A stretch of 56,322 nt of DNA from Chara braunii. Its lineage: Eukaryota > Streptophyta > Charophyceae > Charales > Characeae. The notes below the pieces were generated by a model. That model was not told the DNA's origin. It was given only the letters and a program-made list of their open reading frames with translations, and did no database searches. Each line of letters opens with the position of its first letter. Within the stretch, counting starts at the first letter, position 1. Location: positions 1,528,098-1,584,419 of the forward strand of contig BFEA01000004.1 in NCBI GenBank assembly GCA_003427395.1, read 5' to 3'. Of this stretch, positions 10,245 through 22,100 are shown piece by piece. Position numbers and translations under genes: made by a program.

Positions 10245-11200
10245 GCGGTTAAGTTCTTGGCAGACGAGCGATCTGAGGCTTGTGGTTTCAACTTTCAAGT
10301 TTGCGTCAGCTTCTTGGAAGCTCAAATTAAGTTTATGAGTTTTAGATATACATATATATATTTAGAGCAACACAAGAGGCATAACAACTTCCAGTGCCTC
10401 AATGGTTTGTGCAGTATAGGCAAGAATGCTGTGTGTATGTGTTATTTTGAACCTTTTTCCATTTTGTCATTGTTCTGTTTCATCACTTTCCTGGCCGCTT
10501 ACTGTCTGCCTGCTTCATCGAAACCGTTCTTCGACTTTCTGCTTGTGCTCTGCTCTCAGGAATGACCTATCGTATCACTTGGCGTATCGCGCACATCTGC
10601 AGTGGCCATAGCAGCTGGCACTCTTGGCCTGAGCCTGCTTGCGTGGGAGTTGGACCGGACTGCCTTGGGTTCGTGTGATTTTGGCAACAATGCAGCTGTA
10701 CAAGATCAAGATTTTGCCTTTCGGATCTCGAAGTGGTTCTTCAACTTCTTTTGTGGGCTCTGCTTTTGGTCTTGGCATATCGTTATCACTACGGATAGGC
10801 ACACCACATGCGTGCATAACTCACACCCGTAGCCTTAACCATCTTGGGTGTGGGTTACACCTGACTGTCTGCCCACTTATAATAACAGTCATAAGTTCAT
10901 AATGTCTTTCTTTTTGCTATTCCTTGTTTTTATTAACATATCTGGTGTGAGAGTAGGTGATCACATCGATCACCTGCTCCAACTTTCTTCTCCAGCATTC
11001 CCTCTCTCGGATGGGCTCATCAATCGGCCGTTTTGTCGTGAAGAGAATGTAGGTACCTACCTACCTGGTCCAACTTCCTGGCAGATTTACCTATGCGGTC
11101 CAGAGTTCGATTCTGTCTCAAGGACCAATAATCAGCGCTTGTCCAGCCACTCGTCCAGCAAAACTACCGTTCTTCCTTTTCTCTCTTGCCTTTCTAGCGA
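10245..11200. repeat. Dispersed repeat R1, copy 1 (about 0.95 kb)
   Basis: Collinear with 38840-39510. Shared blocks include 'ttggcagacgagcgatctga', 'tatgagttttagatat', 'ctggccgcttac', 'ggtgtgagagtaggtgat' and 'gagttcgattc'. No RT, transposase or long ORF recognised. Possibly a long non-autonomous retroelement; 'gagttcgattctg' near the end resembles a pol III B box. Confidence 0.65.
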
Positions 11201-12184
<984 letters not shown>

Positions 12185-12492
12185 GTGCCCGACGACTATT
12201 TTACTCGCCCTGGACTGTCTAAAAGGTCCACGCCATTTGCGTTATGGTCATCCTCACTTATCTTACTCTTACATCTTGCAGGGCTATTCGAGGAGATCCT
12301 GAAGGCAAATCCACCTACCAGAAGAAAGGCGAATCCTCCAACCAGGAAGACAAGCGTTCCGCTTCACGCAAGCACTACGATGAAGACAGCAAGGGCTGCG
12401 ATTACAACAGGGAATCCAAGAAATTCCGCGTCGACTCCAACTCCGCAAAATCAGAATCCATCACCAAGGATGACTTCACCACCCTGTCTTAG
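12185..12492 (+). pseudogene. Gag-like remnant of the DIRS-like element
   Basis: Two plus frames here (from 12185 and 12244) read through a Lys/Ser/Asp/Glu-rich hydrophilic stretch (about residues 20-80 of the 12244 frame, with 'KSTYQKKGESSNQEDKRSAS'). It precedes the RT in the position where gag normally lies. A putative acceptor 'ctcttacatcttgcag' ends at about 12281. There is no diagnostic motif, so the call rests on position only. Confidence 0.3.
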
Positions 12493-12495
12493 CAT

Positions 12496-14640
12496 TTGCT
12501 CGTCCATTACCATACCATCCGTGTCAGCAACCCTCCGAAATTTCTCCTCACCACCGTCCAGACCTCCGCAAAGCGATCTTCACTCTTCAGGAACCCGCCT
12601 TTTGGCTCCGCCCTCCAGAAGACTTATTTGCAGCCTCCACTTCATCCTCTTTCTCCAACTGGAATCTTCTTCTCTCTTCCGCCTCCCGAAGCTTTTCTCA
12701 CTTTGTTCTTCAATGGATCAAGCATGGAGTCAAACTCAACTTTGTAGGCACTACTCACTCCCCCACCCCCAAGAAGATGGAGGTCCGACGCATGCTAAAG
12801 GATGTTTGCTCTGCTTCTCAATTCAAGCATGTTCTTAAGCTTAAATTTTCACCCCCAACAACCATCCCTAATCACAACCTCCTTCCTCATCACCTCCTCC
12901 GTCGCTCAACTTCTTGCTTCTCATGTCATAGAGTTTCCCCCCTCCCCAATCGTCATCAACCCAGTGTTCGTTATTGGGAGGTCTTCTAAAACAATATTCA
13001 TTCTGAACGTCAGATTTGTTAACCTCTTCCTCTCCTTTCCTCACTTCCACTATGAATCCTTCGACGATTTGTTAATTGTCCTTTCTGGTCATTCTACTCA
13101 GGATTTTCTTACTTGCTTCAACATAAAGAATGGTTGTTATTCACCCTGAGCACCGTCCTTTCTTTGCTTTTAATTGGAATGAAGCCCCTAATCGTCATCA
13201 ACCCAGTGTTCGCTATTGAAAACAAGATTCATTCTGAATGTCAGATTTGTTAACCTCTTCCTTTCCTTTCCTCACTTCCACTATGAATCCTTCGACGATC
13301 TGTTAACTGCCCTTTCTGGTCATTCTACTCAGGATTTTCTAACTTGCTTCAACAAAAAGAGTGGTTGTTATCGCATTCCTATTAACCTTGAGCATTGTCC
13401 TTTCTTCGCTTTTAATTGGAATGAAGCAAACTATCACTTCAACACACTTTGCTTTGGTGTTTCGTCAGCATGTTGGATTTTCACCACTGTAATGCAAGAA
13501 ATAATGACTGAACTTAGAATTTGCAACGTCCTTATCTCCTCCTATATTGATGACTCTGCTCTAGCAAACTCCTTCATCCCTTCCCTTATCTGGCAAAGAT
13601 TCAACAATGTCGCCCTCCTTCACAATTTCGGTTTCTTTCTCAGTATCAACAAGTGTTCCTTTCTTCCATCCCAATCCATTAAATATCTAGGATTCATTCT
13701 GGATTCGCACCACAAGATAATTAAAGTTCCAGATGACAAGGCTCGAAAGATCACTCAACCCATTAATGAACTTTTATCTGAACCAATTTAAAGTGGATCA
13801 CTTGCAAAAGTTGCAGGAAAGTTAGCCTCACTCCCTAAAGCCTTCCTTCCAGCCCCACTTTTTCTATCATCCCTCTACGATTCCATCTCATCAGAAAATT
13901 GAGACTCTATCATCTCCATCTTCAACAATCTTACCCTAGACCTAACCTGGTGGCTTCATCACATACCTTTTTTCCCTTGCCGCTTTTAGATTGTTAGAAA
14001 AAACACCCTTTTCATCGCAACAGACGCTTCGTCCTCGCAAATTACAACAATCATTAAACTCCTTCTCAATAATGAAATTATTTTCAATGATGCCTCCCTA
14101 TCGAACCCCTTGACTCGTCTTCCACTCATCGCGAACTGTATGCAGTCCTTCAAACCTTCATCTTCCTTTTTCTCAACCATGAGGACCTCTTGCTATCAAC
14201 CTCAATCAGGCTTCACCTGGACAGTCAAGCATTTTTTTTCCTACTTGCAGACATATGTTCCTCGGACCCAATCTTCAACCCATGGCTCAGAAACATTGCA
14301 TCCATCTTAATCACATGTGACACCTCCCTCCACCCTATCCGGGTTCCCCGCGAACTTAACCAACACGCCAACCATATATCCCAAATTAAGGATAACTCGG
14401 ATTGGGGTATTTCATCGCATGTTCTGAAATATATTTTGGCGGAACTCGATGCTCCGACAATCGACCTCTTCGGTTCGGATTATCACCACGTCTGCCCTAC
14501 ATTTATCTCCAAAGATGGTCAAGTCACGCTCTAAACGTCGAAGCCCTATCCCTTGATTGGAACAACCTTCCAAGCAAACCCTACAGATGGATTTTTCCCT
14601 GACATCTCTCATAAACTCAATCTTATCTCGTACAACACTC
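12496..14640 (+). pseudogene. Reverse transcriptase / RNase H of the DIRS-like element
   Basis: The polyprotein would copy the element RNA into DNA in the cytoplasm or nucleus. From 12567, one frame gives an N-terminal segment with 'SFSHFVLQWIKHGVKLNFVG'. Another gives the fingers/palm start 'PIVINPVFVI' and 'ILNVRFVNLF' (about 12940-13030). The best-kept frame, 13216-13791, carries 'FHYESFDDLL', 'LCFGVSSACWIFTTVMQEI', the catalytic 'SSYIDDSALAN' (YIDD codons 13543-13554) and 'KYLGFILDSHHK'. RNase H follows with 'IATDASSSQI' (about 14012), then 'IRVPRELNQHANHIS' and 'PTIDLFGSDYHHVCP' (about 14340-14500), a terminal pattern I associate with DIRS-type proteins. Stops at 13792 and 13987 and a 242-bp internal tandem duplication break it. 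Ty3-type RT is the alternative, made unlikely by the tail motifs and the neighbouring recombinase. Confidence 0.78.
12948..13427. repeat. 242-bp tandem duplication inside the RT
   Basis: 12948-13189 and 13190-13427 both run from 'aatcgtcatcaacccagtgt' to 'ttttaattggaatgaag'. The first copy has lost a short piece around 13139-13147 compared with the second. The duplication repeats RT palm sequence and shifts the frame. Confidence 0.92.
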
Positions 14641-14844
14641 TCCCCTACCCTTTATCTACTTATCGTGCCCAACTCCCCTAAACCTACCTGGTTCCCAAGA
14701 CCTCAGCAGCAAAACATACTTGGAATTTCAAAATTCCCCAATCCTCATTCTCCTGCATTCCTAGTCCGAGAGTCCATCCTTCCTTCTTCAAACCCACATT
14801 ATCCGATCTAAAGGCTTTCTTATTTCAAACTTAATTTTCACATT

Positions 14845-15925
14845 TCCTCTTCCAACCACGCTTCATTCCATACCCATACCACATAAACGCTCTCACACTC
14901 TTCCAAGTTTCCTGACGCATAATCTTTCCCAAACTTCATCCTTCCTCTATTCCAGCCTGAACTCCACCTAATCGGAAACTACGCCCTGTCTCCCCTTCAA
15001 ACACCCCCGCCTCCCCAAACCACTTCTCAATTCGCTTATTGAATTCACTACCACCTAATGCACCACCGCCACGACGACCTCGGAACAAGTAACCACTTCT
15101 CACATCCTGCCCTATCCGTTCGTAAGCAACTATCAAATCACCCAGAATTCATAAAAATGTTTCCTCCCCCTCTATAGGCTCGCGCAATCTTATCAAGAAT
15201 TTTCCACCTTGCCGATCAGTTTTTGTATATTCAAGTCTCACTGTCCTCTCCCCTATGTTGATTTTCGAATATTGTAAACTCAATCCCTCTCCGCACTACT
15301 GCCAACTCTCCCATGAATAAAGAAAGATTGCAGCATCCCTGTATGCCTCAGCTTCCGCCACTCCTTTTAATGTTAAAATTTTATTTCTAATAAACTGTAT
15401 AACAATCCCTAATTTCTCCCATCGCAATGGTCGTGCGGACTCCTCCGTCACTCTCCTCTGCAACGCATATTCTCGATACACTTTTCGAAACGCCTTCACT
15501 CGACTACTCTAACAAGGGTCATCACTCTCCTTCCCTAACAATCAAAAGTTGTTGCTCAAGCAATTTATGGCAGCATCAACAGTGGAAGGAGATACAATAG
15601 GAGTTCCCTCCAAATCTGCGGTTCGACACTGCCCTTCCACCTCTATCAACCACTAGTTACTTATAAAGGATAAAATATAAAGATCAATGCATCACATGCA
15701 ATCTCGCCCAACATTATTTATCTCTAACCACTCATTCAACCCAAGTAACAATTTTCGCATTCTATTGCGCCATCGCCGCCCACACCCAAACTCATCAATT
15801 ACATTGCTGCATGACTCCAACCCGCTCTCGTTGAGTCCTTCATGCTCCAGACTGTTTTTCTTTTGTCGCCAGCTTCCATCGCTCATGTGCTCATTCCACC
15901 ATTCCCTGCAAGACGACCACGTCAC
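14845..15925 (-). pseudogene. Tyrosine recombinase of the DIRS-like element (opposed strand)
   Basis: Would integrate the circular DNA copy by strand exchange. On the minus strand, about 360 codons with a handful of stops. The N-terminal part (15925-15500) includes 'LLLGLNEWLEINNVG' and 'EGTPIVSPSTVDAAIN', as in the core-binding domain of the family. The catalytic part has 'AEAYRDAAIFLYSWESW' (about 15300-15345), then 'RTVRLEYTKTDRQGG' and 'RSGYLFRG'. The box II region is 'ETGRSFRLGGVQAG' (about 14955-14990), a HxxR-like site with Arg in place of the usual His. Then 'ETWKSVRAFMWYGYG' supplies a candidate nucleophilic Tyr (about 14870-14905). A TAG codon sits where the first catalytic Arg region is expected; the duplicate copy reads TGG there. 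Alternative: a Crypton-type recombinase, but the adjacent DIRS RT argues against it. Confidence 0.7.
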
Positions 15926-15962
15926 TTGGGGGACGATGAGGGAGATGGGATGGTTCAGGAGG

Positions 15963-16143
15963 TGTGTGGGCCTGCAGCCCCCAACTCCTCGACTCTCCTA
16001 TTCGATCTGGCATCATCAAAGGTATGAAAATTTTTTATTTTATTTCGACTAGACCTGTGCAGCAATTGTCCTACCACTTGTCACAGTTGGTCTTTCCTTA
16101 CCTCGGTCACCAGCAGCGGACGTCGGCAGTTACTGAGTCGTTT
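15963..16143. repeat. 181-bp repeat unit (single copy in unit A)
   Basis: Runs from 'tgtgtgggcctgcagccccc' to 'cagttactgagtcgttt'. The matching position in unit B holds three consecutive copies. A partial copy (about 100 bp) is at 16719-16818. Candidate for a terminal or split repeat of the DIRS-like element. Confidence 0.85.
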
Positions 16144-17365
16144 CGGTAACAAAATCGTTTCCTTACACGCTACTACTCGGCAACACTTCTTCGTAGCCGT
16201 GCATTTTCAAGATCTACGGTTCACATTCACATTCAATACTACCGACGGTGTAAAGGTATCAACATTATTTGCGGCACTCAGTTGGAGTTGGAGTTCGGTC
16301 TGGACCAAGGACTGCAAGGCATTCGAATCGGGATCAACGACCACGAGGAGGAGGTTGTTTTTTGGGACCTACGACTGAGGCAACTGGATCAGGACCAAGA
16401 TTTAGGCAATTGGTTCAGGCCAAAGGACCAAGGAACTTACCCAGGATGCATTTGGACGTCGCTGGCCCGAATGGGATTACTCCCTCCGCCCGCGATGGTA
16501 TAAGTTACAGGCAGTGCCGCAGTGGAGGCAAGCTGCGGAACTTGCTGAATCTGCTGAACTTCCCTCGAACCTCCCTCGGTTGACCATCCGCCAGCAGCAC
16601 TCAGCGCGTACGCAAATCTGCAATCACACAGTCACTTCTATCAGCTGGTCTGAGGAGAGTCATTTCTTCTTCGCCAATTTTGGCGAAGCGGGTCTCACCC
16701 ACCCTCGATCTTCCCACGGTGTGTGGGCCTTCGGCCGCCAACACGGCGACTCTCCTATTAAATCTGGCATCATCAAAGGGATAAAAATTCTCTATTTTAT
16801 TTGGACTAGATATGTGCATGAGGGTCGCCGGACCCATTTTCCGGCTTTTATAATTCAAAAGTGGTCATTGTATGAACCAACCCGCAGTGCCTGGACACTC
16901 TGGCCGCAAACAGAAAAAAAAAAAAAAAAAAGTAATTAAAAAAAAACTTTAAAAAGGGGTTTGATGAAGAGGAAAAGAAAGGGAAAAAAAGGCGGCCCAC
17001 GGAGGCCGTCCATCCGCGGGGCATGCGCTATGAAGATTCTTTTGAACATTCTTTTTCATCTTGTGGTGTTGCTTCTTGCGAACATGTTTGTGTGCGCGTC
17101 ATAAGGTGTCTGCGTGCGTGTCATACCACTTCTACTTCTTTTTACCTTTTTTGGGGAGAGGGGAACAACCTTGAGATATCATTCTCGAACTGACTGAGGA
17201 TCACCCTACGGGACTCGAACACAGGTGGGTATACTAAGGGCCAGATCCCACTGGCAAAGAGGATTATAACAAGTGTCTGAATTTTGACGTGTTTGTCGAT
17301 AGGTACACTAAACTGTGATTGATCTGCGTTTCTGCATCTCTGCATGAACATGTCCAGATTCATTC
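16144..17365. other. Non-coding or unassigned body of unit A
   Basis: The frames at 16269-16583 and 16514-16939 have counterparts in unit B (28163-28652) but with different stops, so no maintained protein is evident. A tract of A lies near 16914-16931. 'cctgtgttcgagtcccgtag' on the minus strand near 17205-17225 is B-box-like. Confidence 0.45.
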
Positions 17366-18171
17366 GCAACCCTTAGGCTGCAGTATAGTGGGCTTCCTCG
17401 TCTGTGTCAAGGTGTCGCATTTTTGGCGGCGGGCGACCAGGACGCAAAGTGGGTTCTTAGGGGGCAAAAAAATTTGGGGGACCCGTCCTTGGCAAAATTG
17501 CGGACTACCTACAGTTAGCTCTGGTACAACCGGGACTTTTGGAAAAAGGAAGGACAGGTCCTCGGGTGGAAGTGGACCCCAAAACGAAGTAGGGGGCGTT
17601 GGACCGGTCCCTGGGTAGAAGCGGACCCCAAAAAGAAGTGAGGGCATGTGAACTGCAAAAAGACCCTCAGGCCTAGGCATGGAGCCCCGTCTTCTCAAAA
17701 CAGGGAGGTCAGGCACAACGAAATAGGCGTTTTGCAAAAGACAACTTTGACGATTTTCTGTGCTCGNNNNNNNNNNNNNNNNNNNNNNNNNNNNNNNNNN
17801 NNNNNNNNNNNNNNNNNNNNNNNNNNNNNNNNNNNNNNNNNNNNNNNNNNNNNNNNNNNNNNNNNNNNNNNNNNNNNNNNNNNNNNNNNNNNNNNNNNNN
17901 NNNNNNNNNNNNNNNNNNNNNNNNNNNNNNNNNNNNNNNNNNNNNNNNNNNNNNNNNNNNNNNNNNNNNNNNNNNNNNNNNNNNNNNNNNNNNNNNNNNN
18001 NNNNNNNNNNNNNNNNNNNNNNNNNNNNNNNNNNNNNNNNNNNNNNNNNNNNNNNNNNNNNNNNNNNNNNNNNNNNNNNNNNNNNNNNNNNNNNNNNNNN
18101 NNNNNNNNNNNNNNNNNNNNNNNNNNNNNNNNNNNNNCCTTAGGGCTGTGTTCCCCGCGCCCACGCGGTAG
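17366..18171. mobile_element. Insertion of about 0.8 kb absent from unit B
   Basis: In unit B 'cacgtccagattcat' joins directly to 'acacttattccaatcg' (about 29530-29557). In unit A these two flanks are at 17352-17365 and 18172 onward, with this sequence between. 371 bases of it are N. Visible parts are G-rich and include two near-copies of 'gtggaagtggaccccaaaa' (17566-17585) / 'gtagaagcggaccccaaaa' (about 17615). No transposase seen; class unknown because of the gap. Confidence 0.65.
17767..18137. other. Assembly gap (371 N)
   Basis: Run of N. Any reading frame crossing it is meaningless. Confidence 0.99.
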
Positions 18172-18618
18172 ACAATACACTTATTCCAATCGTCTTTGCC
18201 AGTGGGATCTGGCCCTAACTGAGTTAGGCCCAGTTGCGCACGTTCAACCTACCCCCCCCCCCCATACCACTGCCCGCCCTTAAGGGCCTCGCCAGACTCC
18301 TCAAGAAATGTAAATGTAAATGGGGAGTGAATCTTCACGCAACAGGTGGAAAGATGGGTCGGTCCGATACTTCGAATCCGGATGACGTATGACATAATCT
18401 GGAAAACAATATGGTCCTGATACGCGTAATCCGAGTGTTGACTCCCATCTGACTCCATACTCTTCAGGGCATACTCACACTAGCACTTTCCTAAACGTAC
18501 CTGACTGCAATTACGGCCCGAGCTGGATGAATTTGGCCACAATCAAGGCCAAAGTTTGGTAGAAAAAATGTCCCAGTGTGAGTCCGCCCTTAGTTACGAC
18601 GCCTCAATTGTTCAGCCC
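18172..18618. other. Right end of unit A
   Basis: Matches 29548-30030 of unit B, beginning 'acacttattccaatcgtct'. A 13-base C run lies at 18252-18264. No gene. Confidence 0.6.
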
Positions 18619-18630
18619 TCCTCTCTCCTT
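18619..18630. repeat. Left target-site duplication of LINE-1
   Basis: TCCTCTCTCCTT, identical to 26850-26861. Removing the LINE and one copy restores a sequence collinear with the end of unit B ('ctctcctttccaccc', 30031-30045). Confidence 0.88.
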
Positions 18631-18694
18631 TTTTTTTTTTTTTTTTTTTTTTGGAAAGCTGAAACATTTTATTCAAAAAACAACACCACTGAAC

Positions 18695-18728
18695 GAGGCC
18701 GGGGACCTCACAATTCAACCCGGAGTTA
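18695..18728 (-). other. Conserved 3'-tail block of LINE-1
   Basis: Minus strand reads 'ccgggttgaattgtgaggtc' then 'cccggcct', shortly before AATAAA and poly(A). Close matches stand beside A tracts at 54581-54596 (part only) and 55900-55931, suggesting a shared retroposition tail. Confidence 0.6.
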
Positions 18729-19118
18729 TACTGGCAGCCTCAGCTAGTTTCGCTTACGAACCAGGCTCGACGACCAAACCGACTGGTTAAAAATAAACAA
18801 ATCAATGTTGCTGGAAACCGGTTCTAGCGTCCCCTGCTGCTACGCTTTCCAAAAATAAACTTGAAGCACAAAGTAAAAGAGAGCTCACTCATAAACTCTC
18901 TGAATTTCTGTTCAGTACTTTGATGAGTGGTAACAGAACCGGAAAACGGGAACATAGAGTGTCTGGACGAGGACACCTAAAAACCTAGCGGGAACTCTCG
19001 AAACCTATGAGTACCCAGTGTCCTTCACCCTGCCAGCCACCCCTTCCTGAAGCCAAGGATCAAATTTTATTTTACCTTTTGATGTTACCTTGGCCATTTC
19101 GTTCCCTAGTGTCCAAGT

Positions 19119-22100
19119 TCAGAGAAACCAAGAAAGGCCCTTGCCCTTAGACCCGCGGAATTTTTCCCAGTTTGTGCGAATAGCTAACCGAATATTTTTA
19201 CGGACCAGTTGGATTTGTACATGGAACACTGTGTCTGAGCTGCAGAAGACTCTGGCGTTTCTTGCTGACCACATGACATCCATAACCACTCCTCTGCTTA
19301 CCAGGGCCACATAGCCCCATCCTGATGTAAAGCATGTGTTTGGGGGAGCGGAGCTGTGTAAAATTCATTCATCTTACCACTCCACAAAGTTACCTGCAAA
19401 GATCTTCCAAAGTGTCCTCCACCATTCCCATACTTGGGTAGCCAACGGACAATGGAGCCAAAGGTGAGTTGAGGATTCGCTATCTAGTTCACATCTCTTA
19501 CAAAACTCAGGGACGTTCATCCCCTTTCCCACTAGCCAAGTGGTCACTGGGACGACCTGTAAAGTTTGCTACCAAATCAAACTAGCCTGTTTTTGTGAGG
19601 GAAGTATTTTCAGCGCCTTCCATAGCTTGTTCCATTGCGGGATTTGGCTTTCCACTTCATGTGCAAAATAAAACCTTCTTGATGCTTTTGCTGTTGGCGG
19701 GTCCAGGATTGAGGACGACTGAGCTGCAACCCCCACCTTTGGTTTATACTTGATGAGTGGGATGTCCTCCGCTGACTAAGTCAAACCCTTCTCCCAGCAA
19801 TACATAAGCGGTTCGACTTTGAATCTCTCAGCCTCCCCCAAGCATGTGAAAGCTTGTTGCTTCCTGGCTCCCCTTTGTTCTATAACTCTTAGCTCCGCGA
19901 GATCATCTAAATCTTGAACCACTCTTTCCCCCTCCAAGCTCAGTACATTGTGATCCTTCCCCCTAGCCCTCTCAAACCATGTCTGAACTTAAAATCTCGT
20001 TGTGTGGTCCGGACCCATCACCCTCCACACCCTGGAGTCATCCGGTGATCTGAGCCAAGTGCTCTGTATTGTCCCTTGTTCCTCCTTCAACAGGGATGTC
20101 CAGGATGTAGGAATCACTTTTATCAGTCTTTCCAAATTGGATTCTACATACGGTATTCTCGAAAGTTTCTTTCTCATCTCCTGCTTGGACCGCCAGCAAC
20201 CTTGTTCGACATCCCATATGTCCTTAATTTGTAGTATCCCTTTCTTGATCCAAGTTTGCCCAAAAGAACCAGGAGAACCATCTGTGAGAAAAACTGCCCC
20301 ATCATTCTATTTGATAAAGACATTATCAAACAAAGTTGGTTACAGACCTCCATGAAAGTGGATGGTTCTGTTAGTAGGTGTAGGCGAAGCTTGTTCCATG
20401 CTGTTAATATACTTTTCCAAGTTCTTGACTTGGGATGCTTGAAAGTGTAGGACTATATTAACATACAGAGCCAGACATGTGAGGGTTGGGACAGGTCTCA
20501 CTCCTTTCCGAGTATATACACTGCCAATTCCATGCAAAGTTTATTTGAATTTCCAGACATTCCTAAAACAGGTCATTTGGCAAGTAAAGCAATATTATGA
20601 CGTTTTGGATCCAAAATTCTCAGGCCTCCCTGGTCTCGTGGCAGTGCAACAGCATCCCATTCCACTTTTGAGATGAAACTTTCCTCATCTCCAGCAACCG
20701 GTTTCCACAAGTATCTTGAAACTGCTCTCTTGATCCTTGAATATGCGTCTTTTCCCAATAAATGAACCGTTAGTGGGAACCACAACGTAGAGAAGGCCGT
20801 TGTCAATAGTACCAATGCCCTTTCAAATAGGGACAATTGAAAGATACGGACCCATCTGCTGATCCTTGCCGTGAATTTGTCCCCAAGCAGGGAATTTTGT
20901 GAAGCGCCACAGTTTGACAAAGAAACCTGAACTCCCAAGAAACGTTCGGACGTACCGGAAGGGATCTATCTTAAGCCCCAATCCACACAGATCTTATAGG
21001 GAGATGATAAAAAATACGTTGACTTGTCCCAATTAATTACGGCTTCCGATAGTAAGCAATATTCATCCAATACCACACGTAGTTCATGCATAACTATAGG
21101 GGTAATATCTACCGTGACTGTAAGGTTGTCAACTAAAGCCCCTCCCCTGCATTGAAGGGAGGGGGAGATTGACAAACCTTTAATCATAGGGTTTGTCCTT
21201 AGGTTATCCAACAAGGTCTTGAGTTGAATAACGAATAGTAAAGGAGCCAAAGGGCACCCCTGGCGGAGGGAACGCGTTAATTTGAACTTCCCTGAGAGCT
21301 TACCATTAACTATGACCATGGAGGAGGCATTCACATACATTGCCTTCACCCACCTACAGAACCCCTGGCCAAAACCTAGTAGTTTCTTCAAAGTGGTAAA
21401 GACAAAGGTCCACCCTACTTTATCGTAGGCCTTCTCCATGTCCAACAGTAAAACCACCACATCCTTTTTTTTTTTGCTGATAATTTCTAAAGCTTGCACC
21501 GTAGATAAGATATTTTCGAAAATCGACCTTCCTTTTACAAATGCACCTTGTTCCCAACCAATCAGATTCGGGAGGAGGTCGGCTAATCGAAGAGCCAGTG
21601 CTTTGGCAAGAAGCTTACATACCACGTTGAGTACCGATATGGGTCTGTAATTTCTTACCTCTTGCTTGTTACCTTTCTTGTACAAAAGAGAGATGATGCC
21701 ATGCGGTATGCTCTTTGGGAGAGTTCCTGTTTCCAGAGCTTTATTATAGATTGACACTAGGAAGGGAACAAAAGCCTCCCAGGTAGATAGGAACAGCTCA
21801 ATCGGTAATCCGTCAAAACCTGGGCATTTCCCTAGGGGCATCTGTTTGGTTGCCCTCCATAATTCATTATCTGACAAAGGTTGCTCCGAAAATGCACACT
21901 CTATAGAGGAGATCCTCGAATGTTGACTAGCCCAAAACTCTGAACCTTCCGACAGATCAGAGTCCAGAGAATCACACGGTCTACGTGTTGAAACAATGTC
22001 TTGGAAATATTCCATTGCAAAAACACACATTTGTTCCGTCGTGTTTGCTACCGGGGCATTCCACGCAAAGGGATGAACAAGCTCCCTGATAGGTGGTCTG

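Larger units (their letters stand above)
12185..15925. mobile_element. Kangaroo-like DIRS-order retrotransposon, degenerate
   Basis: A plus-strand gag-like remnant is followed by an RT with a YIDD box and an RNase H-type domain. A minus-strand tyrosine recombinase converges on them. The RT plus recombinase pairing, with no aspartic protease or DDE integrase seen, defines the DIRS order. The opposed recombinase is, as I recall, the arrangement of Kangaroo from Volvox and not of DIRS1 or Ngaro. Many stops and frameshifts mean it is not autonomous now. The right part (from about 15160) is duplicated at 26862-30048. Terminal split repeats were not proved; the 181-bp units at 15963 and 27662 are candidates. 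Confidence 0.7.
15160..18630. repeat. Tandem segmental duplication, unit A
   Basis: From 'tttcctccccctctatagg' (15160) to the LINE insertion point (18630). Collinear with unit B (26862-30048) through the recombinase N-terminal part, the 181-bp unit, the GC-rich 16.26-16.72 block, the A-rich patch near 16.91 kb, the 'gcggcccacggaggccgtcc' block and the 18.17-18.63 block. Unit A differs in having one 181-bp repeat instead of three and an extra ~0.8 kb (17366-18171). In the first 400 bases I count by eye roughly 6 percent differences. Confidence 0.9.

Noticed and set aside
12496-14640. Ty3-type LTR retrotransposon or pararetrovirus-like RT
   Set aside because: No protease or DDE integrase seen; the RNase H tail (IDLFGSD type) and adjacent tyrosine recombinase fit the DIRS order better.
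17648-18283. Open frames of 127-211 codons across 17.77-18.14 kb
   Set aside because: They consist mainly of N; not evidence of coding.
21438-21650. Plus-strand frames within 19-26 kb
   Set aside because: They are antisense shadows of the LINE-1 ORFs, which carry the recognised motifs on minus.
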